Positions 1-8,902 of a stretch of DNA of 64,000 nt are shown piece by piece. Below the pieces are notes generated by a model. That model was not told where the DNA came from and made no database searches. It saw only the letters and a list, made by a program, of their open reading frames with translations. This stretch comes from Ignavibacterium sp. (GTDB lineage: Bacteria; Bacteroidota; Ignavibacteria; Ignavibacteriales; Ignavibacteriaceae), in the NCBI RefSeq assembly GCF_025998815.1, contig NZ_AP026678.1, positions 1,736,001 to 1,800,000 on the forward strand. Reading direction: 5' to 3'. Position numbers and translations under genes: made by a program. Every line of letters starts with the position of its first letter. Position 1 is the stretch's first letter.

Positions 1-1840
1 TTTGAGCTTCAACAATATCAGGATTTACTACCACTCCGCAATCAATAACCGCAGTGAATTTTTCAACTTTTAATTTGTTATTTACTACGGAGACTTCTGC
101 AACCTGAGCACAATAACTTTCATAGCCATAAGATATTGCAAGTCCTCTCCCTTTTCCTTTTGGAGTTCGGTTTTTCCAACCAGATTTTTCAACTGCGATA
201 TTCATTACATTTAATAATCTTGAATCCTGTGGTAACATCTGCTTACGAAATTCATAAGGGTCTTTGCCGGCAGCATAAGCAAGTTCATCAATGAATGATT
301 CAACTGCAAAAGGATTTTGTGAATTATAAACTGCACGCCACCAGGAGATAGGAACATGAGTAGGAATAAGTGTTCCGGTTATTTTCAGATTTGGAATCTG
401 ATATTCCAAATCAACTGTACCTTCTTTTATTTCAGATTTTTCTGCAGTCAGATTTTTATCAAATCTCATTTGTCTGATTGAAGGTGCAATTACGTGATGA
501 TAAAACTTTAAGGGTTTTCCATCAGCGCTAACAGAACCTTTGAGAACATGCATACTTGGTGGACGATAATAACCAAACTTCATATCTTCTTTTCGTGTCC
601 AGGTTAACTTAACTGCTCTGCCACAAGCTTTGGAAATTTCTGCTGCCTCAACTGCAAAATCGCTAACGAGTCTTCTTCCAAAACCTCCGCCCATTAAAGT
701 TACATGAACAGTTACATCATTTTCATTTAAACCAAGAGCTTTTGCAACTTCGCTTTTGACATTTTGTGGATTTTGAGTTGGAGCCCAAAGTTCAATCTTT
801 CCGTTTTCATATCTGGCAACACAATTCATTGGTTCCATTGGTGCGTGAGCCATAAAAGGAACTTCATAAATTGCTTCAATAAATTTTTCGTTGGGAATTG
901 ACTGATGAATGTTTCCACGATTTTCAAACTCAGAACCTTCCTCTTTAATATGTTTTAACATTTCATTTCGAATATCTTCTGTGCTGACATTCGCATAAGG
1001 TCCATAATCCCATTCAATCTCAAGAGCATCTCTTCCATTGAATGCATTCCAGGTTGAATCAGCAATTACTGCGACACCATTTGAAATCTGAACCACATCA
1101 ATAACACCGGACATTTTTTTGGCTATTTCAGTATTGAATGATTTTACTCTTCCACCAAAAGAAGGACAACGACTTAGTGCTGCGTAACTCATTCCGGGAA
1201 TCACAATATCAATTCCGAATTTTGCTCTACCATAAATTTTATCGGGTGTATCAACACGATGAATGCGTTTGCCAATCAGTTTAAAGTCTTTTGGATCTTT
1301 AAGTTTTACATTTTCTGGCACAGGAAGTTTCGAAGCATCTTCAACTAATTCGCCATAAGAAAATTTCTGATTTGACTTTTTATTGATAACAAATCCATTC
1401 TCTGCAAAGCAATCTGATTTATCAACATTCCATTTGTTTGCTGCCGCAAGAATAAGCATTTCTCTGGCAGTAGCTCCTGCAACTCGAAGTGGTTCCCAGT
1501 TTCTTCTTACACTTGTACTGCCACCAGTAGATTGACTTCCATATTTTGAATCAGCATCAGCTTGTTCTATTACAATTTTTTCCCAGTCAACTTCAAGCTC
1601 TTCAGCAATTAGCATCGGAAGCGCTGTCTTTACTCCTTGTCCCATTTCAGAGCGATGAACAATTACAGTAACAACTCCGTTTGAATCAATTTTCAAATAA
1701 ACACTTGGTGAAAATATTTTGGGATCATCGCCGGTTTTAGCAAACAAATTATTAAAAGGAATATATGTTGCGAGAATTAATCCTCCTCCACTCACCGAAA
1801 CAACTTTTATAAACTCTCTTCTGGTTTGTTTCTTTTTCAT
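1..1840 (-). CDS. Molybdenum hydroxylase large subunit (IorB/aldehyde oxidase-type), partial
   Basis: The molybdopterin-binding catalytic subunit of a xanthine dehydrogenase/isoquinoline oxidoreductase-type enzyme. Only the first 613 codons are here; the C-terminus runs off the left edge. The N-terminus reads MKKKQTRREFIKVV, a twin-arginine signal followed by a hydrophobic stretch, so the folded cofactor-loaded enzyme is probably exported. Visible family features are RSEMGQGVKTALPML near residue 70, STGGSTSVRRNWE near 110 and MGGGFGRRLVSDFAVEAAE near 380, typical of the IorB-like single-chain large subunits. It begins 1 base after the stop of the iron-sulfur subunit gene at 1842-2294, so the two form one transcription unit. 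Natural substrate cannot be told from sequence: aldehydes, N-heterocycles or others are possible. Confidence 0.9.
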   Translation of the reverse strand, partial: MKKKQTRREFIKVVSVSGGGLILATYIPFNNLFAKTGDDPKIFSPSVYLKIDSNGVVTVIVHRSEMGQGVKTALPMLIAEELEVDWEKIVIEQADADSKYGSQSTGGSTSVRRNWEPLRVAGATAREMLILAAANKWNVDKSDCFAENGFVINKKSNQKFSYGELVEDASKLPVPENVKLKDPKDFKLIGKRIHRVDTPDKIYGRAKFGIDIVIPGMSYAALSRCPSFGGRVKSFNTEIAKKMSGVIDVVQISNGVAVIADSTWNAFNGRDALEIEWDYGPYANVSTEDIRNEMLKHIKEEGSEFENRGNIHQSIPNEKFIEAIYEVPFMAHAPMEPMNCVARYENGKIELWAPTQNPQNVKSEVAKALGLNENDVTVHVTLMGGGFGRRLVSDFAVEAAEISKACGRAVKLTWTRKEDMKFGYYRPPSMHVLKGSVSADGKPLKFYHHVIAPSIRQMRFDKNLTAEKSEIKEGTVDLEYQIPNLKITGTLIPTHVPISWWRAVYNSQNPFAVESFIDELAYAAGKDPYEFRKQMLPQDSRLLNVMNIAVEKSGWKNRTPKGKGRGLAISYGYESYCAQVAEVSVVNNKLKVEKFTAVIDCGVVVNPDIVEAQ

Positions 1841-1841
1841 T

Positions 1842-2294
1842 TTACTTCTCCTCCACAAGTTTATCAACCGCTTTACGAATTCGATGATAAGTTCCGCATC
1901 TGCAAAGAACAGTTGACATTTCTCTTTCAATTTCCTGCTTAGATGAATTTTTGTTCAACATCGCAGCGAGAGTCATAATTTGTCCGGGTTGACAATAACC
2001 ACATTGCGAAACTTCAAGTTCAATCCAGGTTTTGAAAATCGGATGCTCAGGATTTTCTGCAAGACCTTCAATTGTTGTAATGGAAGAACCTTCAGCATCT
2101 TTAACTGAAACTATACACGACCTCTCAGCATTTCCATTAATATGAACGGTGCAAGCACCACAAATTCCTTCACCGCAACTGTACTTTGTTCCTGTTAAAC
2201 CAAGTTTATCGCGAAGCACCCACAAAAGTGGTGTGTCCGGTTCAACTTCAATCGAATAATTTTTGTTATTAATAAGTAGATTGAATTTTGCCAT
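1842..2294 (-). CDS. [2Fe-2S] small subunit of molybdenum hydroxylase (IorA/CoxS-type)
   Basis: A 150-residue electron-transfer subunit carrying two [2Fe-2S] clusters. The plant-ferredoxin-type cluster ligands are in CGEGICGACTVHINGNAERSC (about residues 40-60, written here as CGEGICGAC plus a later Cys), and the second cluster ligands are in SQCGYCQPGQIM and VLCRCGTYHRI in the C-terminal half. Length is normal for the family. No signal peptide is present; the partner large subunit has a twin-arginine signal, so this subunit is probably exported by hitch-hiking. It is the first gene of the two-gene unit and ends 1 base before the large subunit starts. Confidence 0.93.
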   Translation of the reverse strand: MAKFNLLINNKNYSIEVEPDTPLLWVLRDKLGLTGTKYSCGEGICGACTVHINGNAERSCIVSVKDAEGSSITTIEGLAENPEHPIFKTWIELEVSQCGYCQPGQIMTLAAMLNKNSSKQEIEREMSTVLCRCGTYHRIRKAVDKLVEEK

Positions 2295-2484
2295 TTGATT
2301 TACCTGATGATTTGTTTTCTAAAAAATAAAACTTGAAATAAGTATTTACAAGACAGGAACAGAAAAATTATACTTATAAAACTTTTGGCTTTTACAGGAA
2401 AGTAAACAGAATAAACTTGAGCAAGTATTGATCTTAATTATTTCCAATCATCAGTTAATCAAACTTTATAGTTAAAATAATTCC

Positions 2485-2492
2485 TAATTTTG
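2485..2492 (+). promoter_or_regulatory. Candidate -7 box (TAnnTTTG type) for aldo/keto reductase
   Basis: TAATTTTG matches the Bacteroidota primary-sigma -7 consensus TAnnTTTG and lies 33 bases before the ATG at 2526. A clear -33 TTTG is not visible. The rest of the 231-base divergent spacer 2295-2525 shows nothing else recognisable. Confidence 0.4.
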
Positions 2493-2525
2493 TAAAGTAA
2501 ATTCAAAAAAATCAGGAGAGTTAAA

Positions 2526-3512
2526 ATGAAGTACAGAAAACTTGGAAAAACAAATGTTGAAGTTTCAGAAATCAGTTTAGGATGTTGGACAATGGGCGGA
2601 CTTAACTGGGTTGATGGAGTCCCAAACGGTTGGGCAAATGTTGATGAGAAAGAAATTTCAGAAGCAATTAATTATGCTATTGATAACGGTGTTAATCATT
2701 TTGATAATGCAGATGTTTACGGAAATGGCAGAGCCGAAAGAATGCTTGCAAGAATTTTAGGTAACAGAACAAATAATTTTATAATTGCTACAAAAGTCGG
2801 CTGGTTCAAAGGAACGGCTGCACACGCTTATGAACCTGCACATATTCGCCATCAGTGTGAACAGTCCTTGATTAATCTGAAACGCGAATACATTGATATC
2901 TATTATTTCCATCACGGAAATTTTGGTGAGAACGATGAATATCTTGATGATGCAATTGAGGTAATGTACAGATTAAGAGAAGAAGGCAAAATCCGGTTGA
3001 TTGGTCAATCTGCGTACAAACACGAAGACTTTGTTAAACTGATTCCAAAAGTTAAACCGGATGTTATTCAAAGTTTTGCAAGTGCTCTTGATGACAGATT
3101 TCTTAAAGATGGTTCACCAACGAGAAAACTTCTGGATGAATATCAGATTTCATTCATTGCATTTGGTCCACTTGCTCAGGGAATTCTCTTGGGAAAATAT
3201 AGTGCAAGCAATCCACCGCAATTTGAGCCCGGTGATCACAGAGCAAATGCTGAAAGATTCAAACCGGAATATCTTGCTAAAGTTGAGCCTAAGATTGAAA
3301 AGTTAAAACAAAAATTTGGTGGAACAACTGAACAGCTTGCCCGTGTTGCACTGCAATATCTTCTGCATTATAAACAAGTCGGTGCAGTAATTCCCGGATT
3401 CAGAAATCTTGCACAGGTTAAAGCTAACTTATACGGACAAAACATGCCTTTGAACGATGAAGAATTTGAATTCATCAAATCTCTTTTTGCCGACGAGACA
3501 AAGTATTTATGA
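2526..3512 (+). CDS. Aldo/keto reductase
   Basis: A 328-residue cytosolic NAD(P)H-dependent oxidoreductase of the aldo/keto reductase (TIM barrel) superfamily. The catalytic tetrad is visible: Asp and Tyr in HFDNADVYGNGRAERML, Lys in ATKVGW and His in YYFHHGNFG. The C-terminal cofactor-binding part includes AVIPGFRNLAQVKAN. The start is supported by a strong CAGGAGAG ribosome site just upstream. It is a single-gene unit ended by a hairpin at 3524-3564. It stands between the molybdenum hydroxylase pair and the glucan region and has no obvious functional tie to either. Substrate unknown. Confidence 0.92.
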   Translation: MKYRKLGKTNVEVSEISLGCWTMGGLNWVDGVPNGWANVDEKEISEAINYAIDNGVNHFDNADVYGNGRAERMLARILGNRTNNFIIATKVGWFKGTAAHAYEPAHIRHQCEQSLINLKREYIDIYYFHHGNFGENDEYLDDAIEVMYRLREEGKIRLIGQSAYKHEDFVKLIPKVKPDVIQSFASALDDRFLKDGSPTRKLLDEYQISFIAFGPLAQGILLGKYSASNPPQFEPGDHRANAERFKPEYLAKVEPKIEKLKQKFGGTTEQLARVALQYLLHYKQVGAVIPGFRNLAQVKANLYGQNMPLNDEEFEFIKSLFADETKYL

Positions 3513-3523
3513 ATTAGATTTTC

Positions 3524-3564
3524 ACTCAGCCAGCTAAATAAAGTTGGCTGAGTATTTTTATTTT
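3524..3564 (+). terminator. Rho-independent terminator after aldo/keto reductase
   Basis: An 11-bp stem ACTCAGCCAGC/GTTGGCTGAGT (one G-U pair) with an 8-base loop, followed by ATTTTTATTTT. The T-rich tail is only on the plus-strand side; the hairpin also follows the stop codon of the convergent symporter gene but lacks a T-tract in that direction. Confidence 0.8.
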
Positions 3565-5158
3565 ACCTGAATATCCACCAAAGCAGAAGAAGTAATAAAA
3601 CCAGTAAAATGGAAGCAGCAATATTTACTAACAGCCATTTATTCTTTTCATAGATGAGCTTCTTATTGAATAATAATGAGTTAATTTCTCCGGATGGTCT
3701 TTCTGTAATTGAGCTTATTGTTAAAAGAACAAGCGATGAAACGATGAAAAGAAAAATTGCATAGTGAAGAAAGTTTATTGAAGCAAGATATTTCAGAAAT
3801 TCATTTGAGAGTGGTTCGATTTTATTGTTGACTTCAATTATTAACCTGAACACTCCAAGGAATAAACCTGTAAGTAAAGCACTAATTGCCCCTTTCCCAT
3901 TAACACGAGACGAAAATAATCCGAATAAAAATACTGCAGCAATTGGTGGTGAAACATAAGCTTGCACACTTTGCAAATAAACATACATTCTGTCGTCGCT
4001 TAGTAATCCAATAAATGGAATCCACAGTAAGCCAAGAGTTATCATTATTCCGGTGGAAATTCTTCCAAACCGAACGAGCATTTTTTCATCTGCATTAGGT
4101 TTAAGTTTTTTAAAAACATCAATAGTAAGAAGTGTTGATGTTGAATTGAACATTGCGCTAAGCGAAGACATTAAAGCTGCAAGTAATCCTGCAACAACAA
4201 TTCCTTTAATTCCCGAAGGAAGCAAATGAGTTACAAGCCAGGGATAAGCTTTATCTCCACTAATAGTTCCACCGGAAATATTGAAAGCAATAATGCCCGG
4301 AAGAACCAGAATGAAAACAGGCAATATTTTTAAGTAGCCAGCGAAAATTGTTCCGCTTTGTGCATTAGTTAAATTTTTAGCACTTAAAACTCTCTGAACG
4401 ATATATTGATCGGTACACCAATACCAAATTCCCAAAATTGGAGCACCGAATATTATTCCTGTCCAGGGAAAATCAGGATGAGTTAATGGTTTAAACATAT
4501 TCCAGAAATCTGCAGGAGTATTTGCAACAAGATTTGCCCAGCCACCAGCTTCGCTTAATCCAATTAAGGTTAGAATAATTGAGCCGATAATAAGAATGAA
4601 CATCTGAACCAGATCAGTGTAGATTACTGCTGAAAGTCCTCCGAGTAAAGTATAAATTCCTGTTATGATTACTATAACAACTGCGGAAGTTACCATATCC
4701 CAACCAACAACAGCATTAAGTAAAATTCCACCAGCATAAAGAGAAATTGAAATCTTTGTAAGAATATAACTAAGAATTGAAACAACGCTAAGATAATATC
4801 TTGAAGCAGAGTTATATCTCTTCTCAAGAAACTCAGGCATTGTAAATACTCCGGATTTAATATAGAACGGAGTGAATACCCACCCAAGAAGTAATAAGAT
4901 TAAACAAGCAAGCCATTCAAAATGTCCTACAGCTAAACCTGATTTGGAGCCTGTTCCGGCAAGTCCGAGAAAATGTTCGCTGGAAATATTCGTAGCAAAT
5001 AAGGAAGCGCCGATAGCAATCCATCCAACTTTTCTTCCTGCCAGAAAATATTCTTCAGAGTTTTTACTTCTTTTTCTGAAGTAAAATCCGATTGATAAGA
5101 CTATAAGAATGTAGATAAGAATAATCAGAGAATCGAGAACACTTAAACTGCCTCCCAT
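3563..5158 (-). CDS. Sodium/solute symporter, SGLT-like (SSS family), copy 2
   Basis: A 531-residue inner-membrane transporter of the sodium:solute symporter family with about 14 hydrophobic segments. ASLFATNISSEHFLGLAG near residue 52 is the TM1 segment characteristic of vSGLT-like sodium/sugar transporters, and WYWCTDQYIVQRVLSA (about residue 245) is the sugar-transporter signature of the same branch. It most likely imports glucose or a short gluco-oligosaccharide with sodium. It is the last gene of the long minus-strand glucan operon, 46 bases after CotH, and is a paralogue of the symporter at 22555-24180, so one copy stands at each end of the operon. Confidence 0.9.
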   Translation of the reverse strand: MGGSLSVLDSLIILIYILIVLSIGFYFRKRSKNSEEYFLAGRKVGWIAIGASLFATNISSEHFLGLAGTGSKSGLAVGHFEWLACLILLLLGWVFTPFYIKSGVFTMPEFLEKRYNSASRYYLSVVSILSYILTKISISLYAGGILLNAVVGWDMVTSAVVIVIITGIYTLLGGLSAVIYTDLVQMFILIIGSIILTLIGLSEAGGWANLVANTPADFWNMFKPLTHPDFPWTGIIFGAPILGIWYWCTDQYIVQRVLSAKNLTNAQSGTIFAGYLKILPVFILVLPGIIAFNISGGTISGDKAYPWLVTHLLPSGIKGIVVAGLLAALMSSLSAMFNSTSTLLTIDVFKKLKPNADEKMLVRFGRISTGIMITLGLLWIPFIGLLSDDRMYVYLQSVQAYVSPPIAAVFLFGLFSSRVNGKGAISALLTGLFLGVFRLIIEVNNKIEPLSNEFLKYLASINFLHYAIFLFIVSSLVLLTISSITERPSGEINSLLFNKKLIYEKNKWLLVNIAASILLVLLLLLLWWIFR

Positions 5159-5204
5159 AAATGCTCCGCTGAATGAACTTAAATTCTTTAATCAAAATTA
5201 AAAA

Positions 5205-6878
5205 TTATCTGAGAAGAATCATTTTCTTCACAGAAGAAAAATTACCAGTCTGAAGTTTATAAAAATAAATCCCTGAAGAGAGGTTACTTGCATCAAATTC
5301 AACTTCATGAATTCCTGCAGGTTTGTATCCGATAAAAAGTGTTTTTACTTCATTGCCAAGTAGATCATAAACTCTTAATGATTGCCAACTGCTTACTGGC
5401 GACCGCCAACTAATCTTAGTAACAGGATTGAAAGGGTTTGGATAGTTTTGATAAAGATAAAATTCATTTGGCTGATATTCATATTCTACAGAAGAAGGAC
5501 CACCAACCATATTCTGGTCTAACCAGTTTAGTCTTCCGGTTAACCAATTTTTCAAATAATCAATTTCTTCCTGATAGGTTTGCCCAACAAAATAATTTGG
5601 CCAAATCCAAACGCCAATTACTGGCCATTTTTGAAAATTCCTTATTCGGGATTCTTCGAGATGTACAACTAACGAATCAATCATATTCATAATATTCTGA
5701 TTTGTCCAAACTGTGCTTCGGAGTTGTTGCCAGCGGTTATAAATAATATTTCTGAACTTACTTTCATCAAAAAGTTTTTTCCACCAGAAAGGAATATAAA
5801 AGTTTTCCCAATCCGGCATGTTGCTGAAGTCAGAGACATATTCAAGAACCCAACCATTGGTAAGATAAGCTTCATAATAATCAGCATTACCGAAAGCAAG
5901 ATTAAAATCCCAAACTGGTCCGGCAAACATTTTTGGATTTCGGCTATCTCTGTCTTTGTAGAAAAATGTACTCAATCGGTAAGAGTCAATGTTTTTTACA
6001 AGTTCATTCAAAAGAATAAAATCAGCGAAAGAAGTTGCATCAATATATTTATTATAACCAACAACGGTATCAGCAAAATATGGTCCGTGCATTGCCGATT
6101 CAAACGCAAGTATAAAGCTCTTTATATAATTTTTTTGCAAAGGGACTATGTCTTCCGGTTTCGGATAGTGATACTGCCAGAATATCTGTTTATTTGATTG
6201 TGGAAATGGTAAGAATTTAGAATACCAACCATCATTTCCTTCACCGTCAAGTTTATCAATTTTCAGAATGTAACCGCCAGTTACAGCATCACCGGTTGTG
6301 TCAGCCGGATTAAGTTTTTTAATATTTACTCTGTTGGCGTCTCTTTTAATTTTTTCAAACAGAACATAAACACCCATATACTCGCCGTTCAAAACCAGTT
6401 CAAAAAATTTAGAACGACTTGCATACCGATTCATATCTCTTGCAAGTTTATATGAGAGTGCATCGCGAATTAAGGTTTTATCATTGTACGGTGCAAAGAA
6501 AACCCAATCTGTTTCGGATGGAAGTCCAAGTAAAGGAAAAGAAAAATCATTTCCGACTGAGTCTCTTGTTTCAACTCCATATTGCTTTTTAGGGAATTGT
6601 TGGGAAGATGAACCTCGTAGTTCAATCCCAATCTTTCCATTGTAATGATTGAACGGATCTGTAATGTAATTTCTTACGCCTTCGCCGTAATAAATTATAC
6701 CCATGTCTGCTGTAATTTTATAATCATCCGGAATGATTTGTCCGTTTGTATTAATTACAACAATAGGAAGGTTGGAAGATGTAAAATCAACTTTAGTATT
6801 TTCAGTTTGATTATTTTGCGGAAGAATAATTGTTACCGAAAGTAACAGAATTATTAAAGAGCCAGTTGGGTTTTTCAT
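5205..6878 (-). CDS. Secreted CotH-family kinase-like protein with T9SS sorting domain
   Basis: A 557-residue protein with an N-terminal signal peptide, a CotH domain (about residues 70-410) and a type-A sorting domain (about 470-557, NYPNPFNPVTKISW ... SGIYFYKL ... KKMILLR). CotH hallmarks are IELRGSSSQQFPKKQYGVE, FFELVLNGEYMGVYVLFEKI, GGYILKIDKLDG and PVWDFNLAFGN, the last two being the likely metal/ATP-binding acidic positions of the atypical CotH kinase fold. Bacillus CotH phosphorylates spore-coat proteins; homologues occur on bacterial cellulolytic surface proteins, but the role here is unknown. Its start codon overlaps the end of the GH5 glucanase gene by 4 bases, so the two are probably translated together. 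Confidence 0.85.
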   Translation of the reverse strand: MKNPTGSLIILLLSVTIILPQNNQTENTKVDFTSSNLPIVVINTNGQIIPDDYKITADMGIIYYGEGVRNYITDPFNHYNGKIGIELRGSSSQQFPKKQYGVETRDSVGNDFSFPLLGLPSETDWVFFAPYNDKTLIRDALSYKLARDMNRYASRSKFFELVLNGEYMGVYVLFEKIKRDANRVNIKKLNPADTTGDAVTGGYILKIDKLDGEGNDGWYSKFLPFPQSNKQIFWQYHYPKPEDIVPLQKNYIKSFILAFESAMHGPYFADTVVGYNKYIDATSFADFILLNELVKNIDSYRLSTFFYKDRDSRNPKMFAGPVWDFNLAFGNADYYEAYLTNGWVLEYVSDFSNMPDWENFYIPFWWKKLFDESKFRNIIYNRWQQLRSTVWTNQNIMNMIDSLVVHLEESRIRNFQKWPVIGVWIWPNYFVGQTYQEEIDYLKNWLTGRLNWLDQNMVGGPSSVEYEYQPNEFYLYQNYPNPFNPVTKISWRSPVSSWQSLRVYDLLGNEVKTLFIGYKPAGIHEVEFDASNLSSGIYFYKLQTGNFSSVKKMILLR

Positions 6879-8884
6879 TTTAATAAAATCATTTTCCTGG
6901 TTTGAATAAAATTACCTGCCTTTAATTTATAGAAATAAATTCCACTTTGTAAATTATATGTTGTAGCATCGAAATCGATTTCATATCTGCCTGCCTCTCT
7001 GTATTCATCGACTAATATGACTACTTCCTTTCCAAGAACATCATAAACTTTTAAAGTTTGATGACTGCCAACCGGAGTTTGCCATCTGATTTTTGTAACC
7101 GGATTAAATGGGTTCGGAAAATTCTGTTGCAGTTCATATTCGAGTGGGTGAATCATTTCTTCAACACCAGTTGAGATTAGTTCAAACTCGATGTGACTAA
7201 AATTAAATCCACCATTATAAAATCTTACTTCCAATTGATGTGTCCCGGAAGGAATATAAATATTGTTGAGTTGAACAAGCTGCCAGTTTTGCCATCCGCC
7301 AGTATTCGGAACATTCACAAATGAACCTAAAACCTGTCCATTCAAACGTAAAAGTATTTGTCCATTTGAATTTGGTGATGAAACATTAACTTTAAGATTA
7401 TAGATCCCACTTTGGGCAACATTAACGGTGTATTTTAACCATTCACCATTTTCAATCCAACCAACATTATAGCCATTCGAACCGAAATCAATACAGGATT
7501 CAATATCCACACCATCATTTCTGTATTGAGAACCATTATTCCAGTTTCCACCACTAACATTCTGATAATCAAGATCATAATAAGCTGTATTCCATTTACC
7601 CATATCATAATCAGTTGCATAAACAGTACCGGGAATTTCATTTGTTGCGAAAGGTTTATTCTGGGTATTGAAAGGTTGACGCATCAAAGCATCAATCACA
7701 TCTTTATGATATTCACACATTTCAAGTTTTAAATTATTCGCCTGGGTCATCAGAGCATTAAAGGCAAAAGATGCTGAAGGACGCGGACCTTGCCCGCTCC
7801 AGTAGTTAAGCAAAGTTTGATACAGGGGAGAAAGAATAGCAGAAAGAGGTCCGGCGATTGATTGAATTTTTTTATGAGGCCACCAGGCCCATCCGATATT
7901 GTTGGTCTTCATCAATTCAACACAATCTGTGAACCATTTATTAGAATTCTCCCCTGTTTCACCTAACCACAGAGGTCTGTTTGTATTATTTCTTAAATCA
8001 ATTAAATATTGAATACTTCCCTGATTGTTTGCATTCCAGTATTTGTGGAAACTGTAAACCATATTATCATCCCAGGGAGGAGTAAGTCCGTTAAAATCTG
8101 TTGCGAACCAGTTGCCTTCAATAAAGATAATATGATTAGTATCAACTGCTCTGATTGTGTCGGTGATTCTGATATAGAGATCCCGTAATGGTTGGTTATT
8201 TGGCGGAAGATTCCACTTAGGTTCGTTAAGAAGATCATAACCACCAATCCACTGTTTATCCTTGTAGCGTTCAGCAATTTTTCTCCATATCTGAACTGTT
8301 AAAGTTTTATTTTGCTCACTCTCCCAAAGAGAGGGAAATGCCGGGTTGTAATCACTGATATTTTCGTCACTCTGTCCGCCAGGTGCAGCGTGCATATCAA
8401 GAATAAGATAAATTTGATTTGCTTCGCACCATGCAAGAAGTGAGTCAAGAATTTCAAATCCTTTATTCAGAAATACTGGTGGATTTGAATTGACTGCAAA
8501 AAGATTATAATGAAAAGGAAGTCTGATTGAATTGAATCCCCAGCTTTTAATCGAATCAATATCAATTTTTCTTACATAATTATTTCTATACGCTTCATAA
8601 AATAATTCAGTGTTAGCTTCACCAATTAAATCAACGATTCGTTCTCTTATTTGCCACTGAGCATTAGCAAACCCGGAAGTATGAAGCATATAACCTTCCT
8701 GAAGAAGCCATCCGCCGAGCCCAATTCCTTTAAGATATATTTCCTGTCCGTTTCCGTTTACAATTCTTTTATTATCAACTTTCAGAAATCCCTGAGAGTA
8801 AATTTCAGCAGAAGACAAAGCTAAGGTTGCAAGCGTCAAAGAACAGAACATTAAATTTCTTTTTATGAAATTAATTATTTGCAT
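6875..8884 (-). CDS. Secreted GH5 endo-beta-glucanase with CBM6-like and T9SS sorting domains
   Basis: A 669-residue secreted enzyme. Order: signal peptide (1-30), GH5 (beta/alpha)8 barrel (about 35-405), CBM6-type beta-sandwich (about 420-565; VYATDYDMG, GWIENGEWLKYTVNV, PSGTHQLEVRFYNGGFNFSHIEF), type-A sorting domain (about 585-669). Catalytic residues are acid/base Glu221 in DLLNEPKW and nucleophile Glu309 in LWLGETGENS; ILDMHAAPGG at 161-170 is also a GH5 hallmark. Likely cleaves beta-1,4 or mixed-linkage glucan at the cell surface. It is paralogous to the GH5 at 33809-35038, which lacks the CBM and sorting domain. Overlaps CotH by 4 bases; 18 bases after GH3. Confidence 0.93.
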   Translation of the reverse strand: MQIINFIKRNLMFCSLTLATLALSSAEIYSQGFLKVDNKRIVNGNGQEIYLKGIGLGGWLLQEGYMLHTSGFANAQWQIRERIVDLIGEANTELFYEAYRNNYVRKIDIDSIKSWGFNSIRLPFHYNLFAVNSNPPVFLNKGFEILDSLLAWCEANQIYLILDMHAAPGGQSDENISDYNPAFPSLWESEQNKTLTVQIWRKIAERYKDKQWIGGYDLLNEPKWNLPPNNQPLRDLYIRITDTIRAVDTNHIIFIEGNWFATDFNGLTPPWDDNMVYSFHKYWNANNQGSIQYLIDLRNNTNRPLWLGETGENSNKWFTDCVELMKTNNIGWAWWPHKKIQSIAGPLSAILSPLYQTLLNYWSGQGPRPSASFAFNALMTQANNLKLEMCEYHKDVIDALMRQPFNTQNKPFATNEIPGTVYATDYDMGKWNTAYYDLDYQNVSGGNWNNGSQYRNDGVDIESCIDFGSNGYNVGWIENGEWLKYTVNVAQSGIYNLKVNVSSPNSNGQILLRLNGQVLGSFVNVPNTGGWQNWQLVQLNNIYIPSGTHQLEVRFYNGGFNFSHIEFELISTGVEEMIHPLEYELQQNFPNPFNPVTKIRWQTPVGSHQTLKVYDVLGKEVVILVDEYREAGRYEIDFDATTYNLQSGIYFYKLKAGNFIQTRKMILLK

Positions 8885-8902
8885 AAAAAATACTTTCAGC
8901 TT

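Noticed and set aside
5724-6197. 157-residue plus-strand ORF
   Set aside because: Lies wholly antisense to the CotH gene, has no ribosome site or recognisable motif.
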